NCBI GenBank assembly: GCA_030248195.1
Contig: JASAND010010651.1
Coordinates: 1-64,000, forward strand
Source of the DNA: Trissonchulus latispiculum
Lineage: Eukaryota; Nematoda; Enoplea; Enoplida; Ironidae
DNA length: 64,000 bases
Reading direction: 5' to 3'
Shown here: positions 1-11,697 of the stretch, piece by piece
How positions within the stretch are numbered: position 1 is the stretch's first letter
How the letters are laid out: each line of letters begins with the position of its first letter
Position numbers and translations under genes: made by a program
The notes under the pieces: generated by a model
The model's input: only the letters and a program-made list of their open reading frames with translations
Database searches by the model: none
What the model was told of the DNA's origin: nothing

Positions 1-330
1 AAACTTGGGGATAGGTAGCGTGTCATAACTAGGTCGATTTTCGATATCTGTCCGGGATCGTTCAGGCGGCTAGCCCAAAGTTGGTCCTGCCAAATGGCCG
101 TTTTCGAAAAAATCTCTGCAGGAAATAGTCAAAAATAGGCCTAAATATGCTGTTTGGGCCATATAGTGGGACCCATATAATCATGAGCTTTTCTGTCATA
201 GGTCGTCAAAATTTGGCATGTAGATAGTTTAGGACATGACAAACTATTATAGATACGTTTTGTATACTTATTACGATGTTACTATATGGTTGCGCTGCGG
301 TAGAGTGCTGCAGGGCATATAACTATAGCC
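1..330. repeat. Partial copy of a tandem repeat unit, cut off by an inserted element
   Basis: The last ~60 bases (about 270-330) match the repeat unit found in tandem at 1,604-2,190: a block reading GGTTGCGCTGC, then AGAGTGCTGC, then a CATATAAC-like end. The array therefore runs on both sides of the element at 331-1,597, which probably inserted into it. I recognise nothing coding in 1-270. Confidence 0.5.
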
Positions 331-1597
331 AGGTTCACAAAAAAAAGGACAAGCCAAAAATTCACAAAAAACGGGACATCAGTTTTTTCCTGTGAAACTG
401 CAACTTAAGGATTCAAACTTGTGCCTATTAATAGCCACATATCCCTAGCTTAACATACGTTAGTAGCAAGTTTTGGGCTAAACCCGTTCGTACAGAATAC
501 TTATTCAAGTGGAAGTACCCAAAATTGGACTAAAAAACGTTTTGAGCCAAAGTTAGTGTTTTTGTTGCTACTCTACCATGGCTGATCCCAATAATCCCAA
601 ACTGTGTATCAGACATGCCCACCCCTTTGCCTTTCCATCCGCACAGTTTTCATTTTCCTGCAACCTCTGGCTTGGCTTGGGCCTAATGTCCTGTTTTTTG
701 TGAACAAGTTCACAAATAAAAGGACAAATTTTTAATCGGCAGATCAGATCCCAGGAAGCACTGAGCTAATGTTTATTAGCTGTTTAGATTCTAGCGCACT
801 AGAAAACGTATTTAAACCGCAAATTACTGCTCTTAACTTTGCTGCTGACGCGTAGATCATCTAAAAAGTGGTATGGTCACCGGTGGGTCGAAGTGGTGAC
901 TTAAACGGGGGCTGGTGGACTAAAAATTGCATTTCGTAAGAAAAAACAACGTTTAACCGTGTTTACGCGTTATTATAAATAATTTCCAACCATTTTGGTA
1001 GTGGAAGCTTGTACTCGGCACTATTACCCCATGTGACCCATGGTCACGTGACCCTGGTCACACCTTACCTTACCCTACTAGAACCAATTATGATATCAAA
1101 GACGTCTTTAAAGTTGACGTTAGCAGTTTGTTACAGCGTGGAATTAATATTTACCAACTGTTTTTGAGTTCTTATGGCTGAATTTTGAGATCCAAGTGTG
1201 CCATTGCGGTCGGATGATTGGGACCTGATGATCTGACGAATTTTGGTCTTCCGGAAGGGTACACTGAAAAACTGTGCCTCAAATGTAGTTAAAATGAAAC
1301 AAAACAAGTTTACTAATTGTTTTTACAGTTCACTTGTGCACATAGTAGCAGTAATTAGAAAATTTGGACTGTCCTTTATTTTGTGAACTTTTGTCCTTTT
1401 TTTGTGAATTCGTTCACAAAAAAAAGGACACGAAATTTTGCTATTATTTTCTCATCCGTAGGCGGAGGGCCGCGATTTTTTTGTGTGAATATAAAGCGAG
1501 TCCCGGCACACATGCATGCACAAACAATATTCCAATCGGGGCTGAAACTTGAAAGTTTTCAACAAAAAACTGATTTTTGTCCTTTTTTTGTGAACCT
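331..1597. mobile_element. TIR element with AGGTTCACAAAAAAAAGGAC ends
   Basis: The left end reads AGGTTCACAAAAAAAAGGAC and the right end is its inverse, closing in GTCCTTTTTTTGTGAACCT. The same terminal motif also occurs inside the element, at about 340-375, and head to head as near-perfect palindromes at about 690-725 and 1,390-1,432. It splits a ~150-bp tandem array. I see no transposase frame, so it is non-autonomous. The target duplication is not clear. The superfamily is unassigned. Confidence 0.7.
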
Positions 1598-2190
1598 TGC
1601 TAGCTACAGGTAAGTTGCAATCGTCCGAAATTTTGCATGTGGGGTGCGGCAGGGCATTAGAAATCTTGCCATATATGTTTCCCTTACTGGCAGTAAAGTC
1701 TGCATCTGGTTGCGCTGCAGTATAGTGCTGCTGAAGTACAGCACGGCCTATAACTAGCTACACATAAGTTGCAATCGTTTGTAATTCCACAGGCAAGTGT
1801 AGAATAGCAATAGAAATCCTGCAGTATAGCATTCCTTCATTGGCAGTAAAGCCTGCATCTGGTTGCGCTGCAGTATAGTGCTGCTGAAGTACAGCACGGC
1901 CTATAGCTAGCTACAGATAAGTTGCTTGCAACCGTCCGGAATTTTGCATATAAGTGCTGCAGAGCAGTAGAAATAGTGCCGTATAAGTTTCCTTTATTGA
2001 CAGTATGATAAGCATCTGGTTGCGTTGTTGTAGAGTGCTGCTGATGTATTCAGCATGGCCTATAAATAGCTACAGATATATGAATAGCAGTCGCCTAAAA
2101 TTCTGCAGGCAAGTATATACAGAGTAGCATAAGACATCATGGCGTATAAGTGTCCTTCTTTGGCAGTGACGTATGCGTTTGGTTGTGCGG
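1598..2190. repeat. Tandem repeat, about four ~150-bp units
   Basis: Units begin near 1,604, 1,753, 1,906 and 2,065. Each opens with CTAGCTACAG-like sequence, has a central GGCAGTAAAG-like block and ends with GGTTGCGCTGCAGTATAGTG and GGCCTATA. Divergence rises toward the right. No coding content is seen. The array lies in or upstream of an intron of the carrier gene that follows. Confidence 0.7.
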
Positions 2191-2893
2191 CTGATTTCTG
2201 CAACTTTCTATAATATTCTTAGGTCTAGTGAGTGAGAGTTTTTCTGCCAAAATCGAGGAAAAGGGAGAAATTGGTACTTTTCAAGCTTTTTGTTCTATGG
2301 CTTGGTTGACTGTTACGTAATTATTGGGGGAATTTTTAAAGTTTCTTTCATAAATCCTTAATATTTTTGCTTAAGTTTTACTGAGAACCTTAAAAATGAA
2401 ATAGGACAAGAATAAAAATGCTCCGAAGGAGCATGAAAAATGCAATATTGGTGACATTAGGTTTTAAGCGGACATAGAACTAGTTTTTAAAACGTTAGTA
2501 TGGGGGCAGGTTGTAAATGGCAAGAGGACTAGCTTTAAAGCGCATTAATGTGGACCAGCTTCGCTGAACAACCGATATATATTCGCGGAAACCGCCCAGA
2601 CTGATGCTAACGGAAGTTCTTCTGTAAAGTTTACCAATTTGTGATCATAACTCTGCGACTGCAACGTTACGTTATTCACGAAATTTACGCAAATGTCGGC
2701 ATAAAATAGTTTTTCTAAAATAAAAATGAAAAATAAAATAATAAAATTTTTGTCTTGCCTGTGCCAAAAATTGCTTAACTTTGGTGTGAGTGACTTATGT
2801 TATGTGCATAATTCTTTCTGTTTTGTTTATTGATGCGTTTGTTGGCATGAGTTGGATTGCTTGCTAAAGTAAAAAATGATGTTTGCAATTTAG
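2191..2893. other. Probable intron of the carrier gene
   Basis: This AT-rich stretch ends in the acceptor TTTGCAATTTAG at 2,893. I searched it for the N-terminal third of the carrier (first repeat with its PxDxxKxRxQ motif) and did not find it, so the earlier exons probably lie left of the window. Confidence 0.5.
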
Positions 2894-5800
2894 TCACTTG
2901 CCGGTCTGGCGCGAAATGGCTGCAGGCGGTGGGGCTGGATTCTGTCAAATTATCATCACCACTCCCATGGAATTGCTCAAGATCCAGTTGCAGGACGCCG
3001 GTCGTGTAGGTGAGTTCCGGATGGACGATTTTCCTTCATTTTCACACTAAAGGTTGGAAATAATGATTGTTTCCGTTTGGGGCGTATATATTCAGGAGTT
3101 TTGGGTCCAACCCAAAAAGGAGGGGTGTCCGAGCATAATTTTTCCAAAAACCTGGCCAAATTTGACATAAAAATAGCTAAAATTTTGAAAATGGGTCCCC
3201 CCGGTATCCCCGGATAGCTTCAGTATATACATGATATGCCATAATAGACTGCTGTTTTCGATTTGTTTTTGAAATTTATATGCATTATGTATCAAACGTA
3301 TCATCGCGACTTCTATAAGATGAGTGAGAATGGTCGAATGATCGTGTAAAACAAGGCTGCGCAGATTATATGTGCAAAAATTGTACTTATCGAGTTTAGC
3401 ATGTGTGCGAAGTTTCATCCTCGTACTACTTTCCTTTTAAACGTTGCCCTACAAATCGCTTACGAGAGATTTTGTTCCGGTTCTCCGCTTTGACGTCTCA
3501 TAAGGGCTTTTTGTAGCTTTAATCAACTATAGCAGACAGAAAAATTTTTGCCAATGAAAACCATGTATATTCTTGCAGTACGCAACAAAAGTAAGCCGAT
3601 AGGCTAGTTTTTATGCCTCCCGGAGGCGAAAAAATTTGTCCCAAATGCTGAAATGGTCAAAATGTAGGCTTCAAAGGCGCCTTAATAAGTTAGACTGGGC
3701 TATATGTGGGGCAATGCTGCCTATTTGGCTGAATGGTAATTATCAAGGTCGTTCATTTGCTATATAATTTTCCGGCCCGGCTTGTAATTTTTGGGTACTG
3801 GCCAGCCAAAGTGGTGAGTTTTTGGCCCAACTTTGAACTTAATTTTTAGCTTATTTTGCTAGATGGGTGGCTCAGATTTTGCATACAAACGCTTTTAGAG
3901 ACAGAAAATCGATTCCCGATATCAGGTTTGTGGCTTGGAACACACTGGCTTAACGAAGTGAACTACGACTGCTCAAGTTGAACAGTACATGAAAGCTGAT
4001 GTTTCCCGAAACATCATGGCACACCTAATATTTCTGGAAGCACTATTAGTAGACCTAATGTATGTATTCTCAGAACACTATGACACACTACTCACACAAT
4101 GCTTTCCCCGTTTGACTCTGTGTCAGAGCGCAGAGTGGCATGCCGTATAAAGCGTTGTACATACGAGTCGTATAGTATAATGTCTAAGCGACAAGCTGTA
4201 TGAAGGACAATTTTGTAATGAAAAGCTTTATGTGCTATGTCTATGAGTGTCAAAATAATATTGACAGATTATATTTGGACATACGCCAATATGAGCCTCG
4301 CTGTAGGACAGGCTCGTATGTGTTTTAAGCGGTTGCAACTTGTTTTTCTTAATTTACAACCTCACATTCATATACATTTTACAGGCTAGTCTCCGTGTTT
4401 GTACAACCAACCTGCCTGAGAGTACTCATGCGTATTTTACATGCGACGAAGGAGCATTTAGTTCTTGAAAATCTTAGTTGGATGAATCACGCACCTGAAC
4501 CTTGCTAAACTTCGTATTTTCGTTTCGCACTAATCTGGGTTTTCTCTAGGTCAAAAAGTGGGGGACTAAACGGGTTATTTTTTACAGGGGGGGGCCAGGG
4601 TTGGGCGAGACCGAGATTTCACCGAGACCGAGACCAGGGTACCGAGACCGAGACTGGCGAAGTCTCGGCTTTTGGGCGAGACCGAGACCGAGACTAGCCA
4701 AGTCTCGGCTTTTGGGCGAGACCGAGACCGAGACTAGCAATTTTAAGCTTAAACTTAATTTCGTCCAGTTTTCGAGGCTTAGACCCAGTATTAGGGACTT
4801 TAACACATAAATATACGATTTCCGCACCTCGTCAGTTAATTTTCGTTAGATTGATTTAAAATTTTCGCCGAAATTTAATGTTTTCCAAAAATTTCCGGTC
4901 TCGGTCCGAGACCGAGACTTTTGCGTGAGCGAGACCGAGACCGAGACTGGCCAAGTCTCGGCTTTTGGGCGAGACCGACACCGAGACTCCCAACCCTGGG
5001 CCCCCCCGAAATCTACCTTCCCCCCCCCCCCGATAATCCCCCCCCCCCCCGAAATGGCCCCCCCCGGATTTTGGGTTTACCCCTTAATGAGGTCTACATT
5101 TCAAAAATTTTCTGGCTTCGCCGAAGATTTTTTCGTAAAAATACCTATTTTTAGCTTAAATCCAGGCATTTTTGAGAACTTTTTGTGTTTCACCATGCAA
5201 AATACGCCAAAAAACACCATTTTTGGCTCATTTTTGGAAAAAATTCCCCCCCCGGGCCCGCCCCCCCCTACGGGAACCCCCCATCGGAAAAAAATCCCTA
5301 AAAATACCCTGCTAAAATGGGCTAGAATGCTAAAAATACCGTAAAAATTGCGTGTTTTCTACGCATACTGCTACAACTAAGCTCGAAAGTTCTTAAAAAT
5401 CAAGTTTTAGTACCATAATAGAAGATTTTTGACCATAAAATTTTGACCAAAAATCCTTAAAATTTGGCATTTTCTAGGCACCCTCTTAGTGAGTGGGGGC
5501 CCATTGAAGAAAACGCAGCTAATTGACGATGGTTTGTGTATGTTTTTTCAGCCGCCAAAGGTGCCGGTGAAGGCAGTGCAAAAAAGTCGGCCACATCTAT
5601 TGCCCTGAATTTACTGCGGAGTCATGGAATTTCTGGTCTCTACAAGGGCACTGGTGCCACAATGGCTCGTGATGTTACCTTTTCTGTGGTCTATTTCCCG
5701 CTGTTTGCTCATCTTGACAAATTGGTTAGCTCACGACTGTTATTTTTATGCTAGATTACGACTTCATTTACTGAAAGCTGAGCACATAAGCTAGTCCTAC

Positions 5801-8241
5801 GTCTGAAATGAATTATATACGTCTCCCTGCAGCAGTTTTTTGCTGTTTTAGGGTCCCAGAAAAGCGGACGGAAGCGGTGATGCAGTCTTCTGGGCTTCCT
5901 TTATTGCTGGAAATGCGGCCGGTGCTTTTGCAGCTGTTTTTGTCAATCCGATTGATGGTATACTATACCTATTTTAGTTTTTTAAACTGCTAGTTTGCTC
6001 ACCTTCAGCCAAACCATTCATTTTTTACATTCCTGAAATGTTTGGGTGCATGGGTTTGAGCAATAACACTGATGTCAGTCTGGTGCCCTCAGGAATCGGC
6101 TACTGCCTAGAGTGATGCAGTTTTTTGTGCTCGACAAGGGCTAACAGAAACAGAAAATCAAGCAGAGCACGTACTTGTTTGCTTTTTGAAGAGTTAACAT
6201 GAGAATAGCCTCGGAATAGCAGAAAACTAAATAACGAGTAGTTTTAGACGTATAACGTGTCTCTAATCCAGTTGCTTGTATCAAAACATTTTTCACAAAA
6301 GCAAGCAATGTGGTCGAGTTGGCTTAACAGGTTTGGTAGGGTTTCGCATAGTTAAGCAAATTCTGCCTTGAAATCTTGTTGCCCCTTGAATTTGTGAAAA
6401 ACTGGGTTTAAGGGGGGGGGGTCGCCGGGTACCAAATTTTATAGTCACCGATTTCGCTCATTTTCGGGTGTAATATACCCCCATATGTGTCCAAAAACAA
6501 GACACATTTTTAGAGTCCAGGGTCAATCCAGTTAAGAGATATTGCAGTTCAAATCCCTACAATTTAGTATTTACGCCACTATGCCTCGCTAAGGGCTTCG
6601 AAGACGTGTACCCATAGGATGACAAAAGACTACGGTATGGTCAATACATCAAATTGAAGCCTCTATCTTGGGCTATTTATTGCTGTGCAAATGACAATGA
6701 TACGTCAAGCAACGAGCGAGAAACGGCGTTTGAACCATTTGATCAACCTCTTTCCGACTGTTATTTACTTCAAACTTTAATGCGGCTTAACTTTCTCATA
6801 CTGCTTTGTAGAGACTTGGTGCAAGAAGATAAAATGTTCAGGACATCGAGAGCTTCAATTTGATATAAAATTTGGCTGTATTTGAAAAATTTGAAAATTT
6901 ACGATTTTTTGACTCTAGGACTCCGTCATCGGACTAAAGCATGCATCCACAGTTAAACACCAGCAATTGCAGTTAAATTTAGCGCACATCTTCCTTTCAT
7001 ATGTGCAAACTGGCACACCGAATTTGGTTGGAATAGCTCGGCTTTCACCCGACTTATGGACCATTATATCCAAAAAATTGAGAAAATGACGTATTTTGAG
7101 GCAAAACGCCAACGCGGTAACCAAAAGTATGAACTATCCACAAGTAGCAGCATGGATTTTGCGTATGGAAATTGAACCTCTATTTGTGTACTGTGTTAAT
7201 ATCTATACGCGAAATCTGTGCAGTAAACGGCTAGTTCAGGGCATGACGAAACATTTCTTCGGTGGCATTATTGTAAGCCAAATTTGTGCAAAAACCGGTT
7301 TCACCCAACTTTGAAAATTTTTAGAAAATCGCTGAGCTAACACAAAAATACTTCATATAGATATTAACACGCTACCTAGTCCAGATTAACATTTTGCCCA
7401 GCTATAGCTCGTTTGCTCTTGCACAGCGCTCAAACTTTTGGTTACCGCGAAATTTTCCTAACTTTTTCATTTTCCTATGTTTAACACATGCCGGGGCCAC
7501 CTTTGGAGGTCTATTGTGAATGATAGGGAAAGTTTTGCAACAAACGCAACTGTCTTGTTTTGGGGACCCATGGGGACTACAAAATATGTGAAAATGAGAA
7601 AAATCGGAGATGGTCGAAAATTCGCGACCCCCCCCCCCTTAAGTGCATAAATATGTATGCACGTATTTGTTTGTAGAACATGGACTAGGAAATGTTTGCT
7701 TCCAGCAAAAGATTATAGTTTTATCTGTTTCAGTGGTTAAAACTCGACTGCAGTTGTTGCACAGGGCCGCGGGAGAAGCTTCGTATACTGGCGTCGTTGA
7801 TGCGTTTGTGTAAGCATTGCTTGCTATAAATTTAGTTTTTGTTGCTATGAAGATATATTTTACTGGCAACACTTGCCATATTATATTTTAGCACACACTG
7901 ACTGCAGTGCTTTTTCTGTAATTTTCTTTGCCCTTCAAACTCCAATTAGGCTGCTGTCACTTCTGTTGTAATGAATACTGCGAAAATGAAACTAACGCAT
8001 TTTGCAGCTAATTTCTGACAGTGGGACACCGAAATTCAAGTGCTTATTATATCCAGATTTTTATAACTTTTTGTTTTTCAGCCGAATCTTTCGAGAGGAA
8101 GGCTGGCGGGCGTTCTTCAAGGGAGCTGCTTGCCGTATGGCCGTGATAGCCCCACTGTTTGGTATAGCGCAGACTGTCTACTACTTTGGAGTTGCCGAAT
8201 TCCTCATGGGCATTGATAGAACAACGAATCTGAAAGTTTAA
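2894..8241 (+). CDS. SLC25A22: Mitochondrial glutamate carrier, SLC25A22/SLC25A18-like (3' five exons; 5' end outside the window)
   Basis: SLC25 carriers of this type move glutamate (with H+) across the inner mitochondrial membrane. Exons: 2894-3009, 5552-5724, 5852-5957, 7734-7809, 8082-8241 (TAA at 8239-8241). All junctions are GT-AG and the phases join without a break, giving about 210 codons. The second carrier repeat has [16 protein letters not shown], the glutamate-carrier form of the PxExxK signature. The next exon carries [20 protein letters not shown] and YFPLF. The third repeat's signature NPIDVVKTRLQ is split by the intron 5958-7733 (GAT G | TG GTT). The C-terminal exon has [20 protein letters not shown], nearly as in vertebrate glutamate carriers. 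The first repeat (about 100 residues) is missing and presumed upstream, because the first exon here starts with the last base of a split codon. Aralar/citrin is the nearest alternative, but the QDAGR and APLFGIAQ blocks favour the glutamate carrier. Confidence 0.93.
3180..3925 (+). repeat. Interspersed repeat A, copy 1 (intronic)
   Basis: From about 3,300 to 3,925 this matches 59,470-60,120 in the same orientation. Shared blocks include GTGTAAAACAAGGCTGCGCA, TTTTTATGCCTCCC, GGCGCCTTAATAAGT, GGGCTATAT and ATCGATTCCCG. No open frame is shared by the two copies. It lies in the first visible intron of the carrier. Confidence 0.75.
3950..4480 (+). repeat. Interspersed repeat B, copy 1 (3' part of a foldback element)
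   Basis: This matches 61,376-61,866: GAAGTGAACTACGACTGCTC, TGATGTTTCC, GTGAGTCAGAGCG-like, ACGCCAATATGAGCCTCG, AAGCGGTTGCAACTTGTTTT and TTTTACATGCGACGAAGGAG all recur in order. The copy at 61 kb has an inverted left arm that this one lacks. Repeat A precedes repeat B at both places. Confidence 0.75.
4596..4998. mobile_element. TIR element with a CCGAGA word-array interior
   Basis: The ends are CAGGGTTGGGCGAGACCGAG and an inverse closing in CTCCCAACCCTG. The interior repeats GAGACCGAGAC and AAGTCTCGGC many times on both strands at both sides, with an AT-rich centre (4,740-4,890). The CAGGG-type ends suggest hAT. The flanks are G/C homopolymers, so an 8-bp target duplication cannot be confirmed. 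Confidence 0.75.
4999..5345. repeat. C-rich low-complexity intronic tract
   Basis: This stretch has long C runs interrupted by GAAAT and GATAAT, then AT-rich filler with TTCGCCG hairpins. It resembles the G/C-run ends of the MITEs near 52-55 kb. No gene is seen, and intronic sequence continues to the acceptor at 5,551. Confidence 0.4.
6412..7638. mobile_element. TTAA-flanked inverted-repeat element in a carrier intron
   Basis: TTAA at 6408-6411 is followed by a G-run and GTCGC. The right end is CGCGAC, a C-run and TTAA at 7639-7642. Just inside, CACCGATTTCGCTCATTTTC on the left pairs with the inverse of GAAAATGAGAAAAATCGGAG on the right. The 1,227-bp size, the TTAA duplication and the lack of an ORF fit a piggyBac-like non-autonomous element. 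The related element at 11,085-11,677 shares the layout of a G-rich end followed by CTCCGAT-like sequence. Confidence 0.7.
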
Positions 8242-10749
8242 CGAGGTCTTCAGGCTCTTTCAGTTGCTGTGTCTTAGGATTCCTGACATTTAATTTCCCT
8301 TAATAGCCTGCATAGAAGACAGCGTGTCTGTATTTAGTCATTGTTTTGGCTCTCTGATTGTACAAAAGTTCAGTAGTGTTTATCTTTGAATATAATCAGC
8401 ATGCTTTTATAAAATTGTGAAGTATCAGCTATGTCGTAATAATTGTCTAGAGTTTTAGTAGTCAGTTGCATAGTTCAATTTTATTCGCTGGTAATCATGA
8501 TCTTAGTGATTATGATATAGTGGGTTAGCCATACTAACACTGTTTGCACAGTACAACTTTGCGAAATAAGGTTAGTATATATTTCGAGTTCAAACATTTG
8601 ATTTCGAACAAAATCTGAACAAGTTTTCTAACGCGGAGTTGCGTACTGTGAGATAGCTGACCTAATATTGTAGCTTGTGCTATTACATAACTTTCTTGTC
8701 TATTTTTGTAGATTTAGTTTTTGTTTGTACCATTCTGGTTGTCTGGTAATTGTTTATTTATAGAAAATTTTTGTTATCACAATACAGTCTCAGTTTTGCC
8801 ATTTTTGTCTGTTTTATTGTCTGAGTCTGGTATTCTGTTTGTGTCATAAGTTTTGTCTCGTATCAAGTGTTCACTTTTTCAAACGTTTTGTTGCTCTTAT
8901 GATAAGCATTCAGTTTCGCTTTTTTTCAAAAAACCAATACGTTCAATAAACTTGTAGTTTAGTTTCCTACGTTTCTTTGGCGCGCTTTAGTGACTGCAAG
9001 AAATCGGTTTTGATCTCTTTTGATCTACCTCCTTTCGTACTGTCTTTTCGCTTGGCTTTGACTTTGACCCGTCTGCGGTTATTTCCTTGTTTGTGCCAGT
9101 TCCTATATGTTTTCTCTGGTGCTTTATTGTCTTGACCTTGTCTTGTCTCTCTCTAAATATTTTCTCTGTCTTCCTACATTATTTTTTCGCTTTCTAGATT
9201 GTGCTGTTTGACTGTTAATGTGTGCTATCATGACTTGATTCTGTGAACTTCTGTTTTGTTGTTAGCAAACTATCTATTTTAGTCGTAGGTATTTCCTTTT
9301 TAGTTTTTTTCTAATTTCATAAAAGTAGTTGTTTATTTAGTCTTTCTGCAGATTGTGTCACTGCTTCTTTGAATGCAGAATTTAGCTTATTATTTGATAA
9401 TTATTGTGCTTGATTTTCATATTGTGATTCTAACAAGTTTTTAATTGTTAAAATGCCTGCGCTGAGAATTTTGTGTTTGGGTTGTTTAAATTGGATCTAT
9501 TCTCGAGATTAAATATACATTTTCTCAATCTGTTATTTCAAGAGATTGTTTATTGTATTTTGGTATTGTGTCGTGCAAGAGTGTTTCAGATTTTTCATCT
9601 TTTATGAGTGACTCAACAATGCAAAGCGTATATCATGCCTTACTTTTTGCTTCTCATAGTGCTAACTTACATATTGCATAATCATGAATTGAAGTGCTTT
9701 GGTTATAATTTAACTGATAGTATTAATCTGTCAAATGAACTGTTTGTTCCGGTGAATAAACGTTTTAACTGTTGTTATTGCATTTAGTGTTATTAGCTTT
9801 TAGCTTAGTTTTTGTAGGGATAGATTTTAAGGGTTTAAGGAAGCACAACTAAGCATGCGTTGTAACAATGAGGTAATGGAATCGCTCCTTCCGCTACTGT
9901 GCTTTTTTAAAGCGAAGACGTTTTCAATGAAATTTGGAGTAAATCTAGACTTCTAATAGGAAGTAAGACACTGAGGATTCCTAATGCATGTGTTAAGCCG
10001 GGAGTAAATTGTACCAATTTGGGACAAACTCAAGGCGGCGTGTAATTCAATGATAAAATTAAATTACCGAAGAAGCCTTGTGCCAATAATACAGGCGGCT
10101 GCTCACTCGTTTCGATACTATAACTACCCGGAATATCTTCGACATTTTGCTGTTACAACGTTTTTGCTAATGAAATTATTAGAATCTCAAATTTGTGTAG
10201 TAATTCTGACGACTTTAAAAATTTCAACAGAATTGTATCAAAAGCTTTTACAGAAGAAATATAAAGTTCGTAGTTTGAAACGCTACTTTTTGAAGTCGTG
10301 TAAACAAAAATTTTAATAATCTTTTAGACATTTCACCATTAAATTTGATACATATTTCTAAATAGACGTTTTGTTTACGTTGTATGTTGTCACAATTCTT
10401 GTATCATGCTTATATATATGTCAACTAATTTGAGGCGACCGGCGGCGAAACTAATTTTAGCATATTTTGGGGGAACTTGCAAAAGTAATTAAAAACTGAA
10501 TTCCACACTCCTCCACTGATGAGCCGCGGGTGTGCGAATTGAGTCTGGTAGAGGTCGCATGCACTACTACTGACATAGGAATTTTGATGCTTTACACGTC
10601 TACAAATGGATCGTTCATGAATTAGCATGAGAGTATATTTATGTATTTCTTTAATTCTTGGTCAGACTTCTATTTTGTGTTAATTTCATTCCAGACATAA
10701 ATTCCTGAAAAGGAAAATAAAAAGTTGGTACGAAACTTTTAACTTTTTC
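8242..10749. other. 3' UTR and intergenic sequence, nothing recognised beyond polyA signals
   Basis: The sequence is T-rich on the plus strand, especially 8,700-9,800, as expected of a 3' UTR and flank. Short open frames here (for example near 10,050) have no family features. The next recognisable sequence is the repeat that starts about 10,757. Confidence 0.5.
8945..8950 (+). promoter_or_regulatory. Candidate polyadenylation signal of the carrier gene
   Basis: AATAAA lies about 700 nt after the stop codon and is followed by a T-rich stretch. Another AATAAA near 9,757 could serve a longer 3' UTR. Confidence 0.45.
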
Positions 10750-10756
10750 CTATAAT

Positions 10757-11080
10757 TTGTTACCGAGACTGTCGCAAGCAATTTTACGCGGGTTGAGGTC
10801 CTGAAAATGCAATAACGACAGTCTACTCGCTTCTAAAATTGACAATATTAATGAAATTATTAACTCCGCCGTAACCGGTCCCAAGCCCCGTTGAGGAGAG
10901 GGCTGTGGGCGTGGCGAGCCCCGTAGAAACTCGCCAGTAATGGATCCAGAGATGTGATCATCGACGAGGCTACACAATCCTATGCTTAAGCTATGGTTCA
11001 CGTGCCACACTTTCGGGTATGGAAACGGGAAACAGGTAAAAACCAACTGATGCCAAGCCCTGCTGACAACACTACATCAC
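10757..11080 (-). repeat. Host repeat H, left copy of the nested palindrome
   Basis: The inverse of this segment matches 14,603-14,845 and, in part, 14,918-15,095. Shared blocks (read on minus) include GGATTGCGTAGCCTCGTCGA, TCTCTGGATC, CCTCAACCCGCGTAAAATTG and GACAGTCTCGGTAAC. It contains an uninterrupted site AGC-TTAA-GCATAGG at about 10,983-10,992, the same site that holds an insertion at 13,455. Confidence 0.75.
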
Positions 11081-11084
11081 TTAA

Positions 11085-11677
11085 GGGAGGGGTCCAAGTT
11101 TTGGTCATTTTTTCGACTTTCTCCGATCGCGCTGATTTTCACGTATTTTACGATGCAAAAGGTATATTTTAACGAGTTTTTAATGTTAAAGTTGTAAGTC
11201 GTACGGTTGTTGCGTAATTTCACCTCAAAGTTGAGGTCTCATGTGTTAAACATAGGAAACTTAAAAAGTTTCACTATTTTGGAGTAGTGTCAAAAAATCT
11301 CGAAACTGGGCAATGCTAACCAGCCGTGTCTGGTATCATTAGAAAGGCCTGGATGAGGTCTGTGTTTTGTTGGAATTAGAATTTTGATTTAGGCTTCTAG
11401 AATTTTTTAGTGATACTTTCTAATGATTCAAGACAAAGCTGGTTAGCAATGCACAGTTTCGAGATTTTTTGATACAACTCCAAAAAAGTGAAACTTTTTA
11501 AGTTTCCTATGTTTAACACATGAGACCGCAACTTTGAGGTGAAATTACGCAACAACCGTACGATTTACAACTTTAATTTTAAAAACTCATTAAAATATAC
11601 CGTTTGGACCATAAAATATGTAAAGATCAGCGAGATCGGAGAAAATAGGTAAAATGACCAAAACTTGGACCCCTCCC
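11085..11677. mobile_element. 593-bp hairpin MITE flanked by TTAA
   Basis: Left end GGGAGGGGTCCAAGTTTTGG and right end CCAAAACTTGGACCCCTCCC are exact inverses, bounded by TTAA at 11081-11084 and 11678-11681. The pairing continues through most of the element (for example AACTTAAAAAGTTTCACT against its inverse near 11,490), so the whole unit can fold on itself. No ORF is present. Beyond the TTAA, the flanks are also inverse (ACAACACTACATCAC / GTGATGTAGTGTTGT), so either the ends are longer or it sits at the axis of a host palindrome. Confidence 0.8.
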
Positions 11678-11697
11678 TTAAGTGATGTAGTGTTGTC

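Noticed and set aside
1..2893. Search for the first SLC25 repeat upstream of 2,894
   Set aside because: No segment encodes a PxDxxKxRxQ motif in a frame joined by plausible splice sites, so the carrier is reported as 5'-partial.
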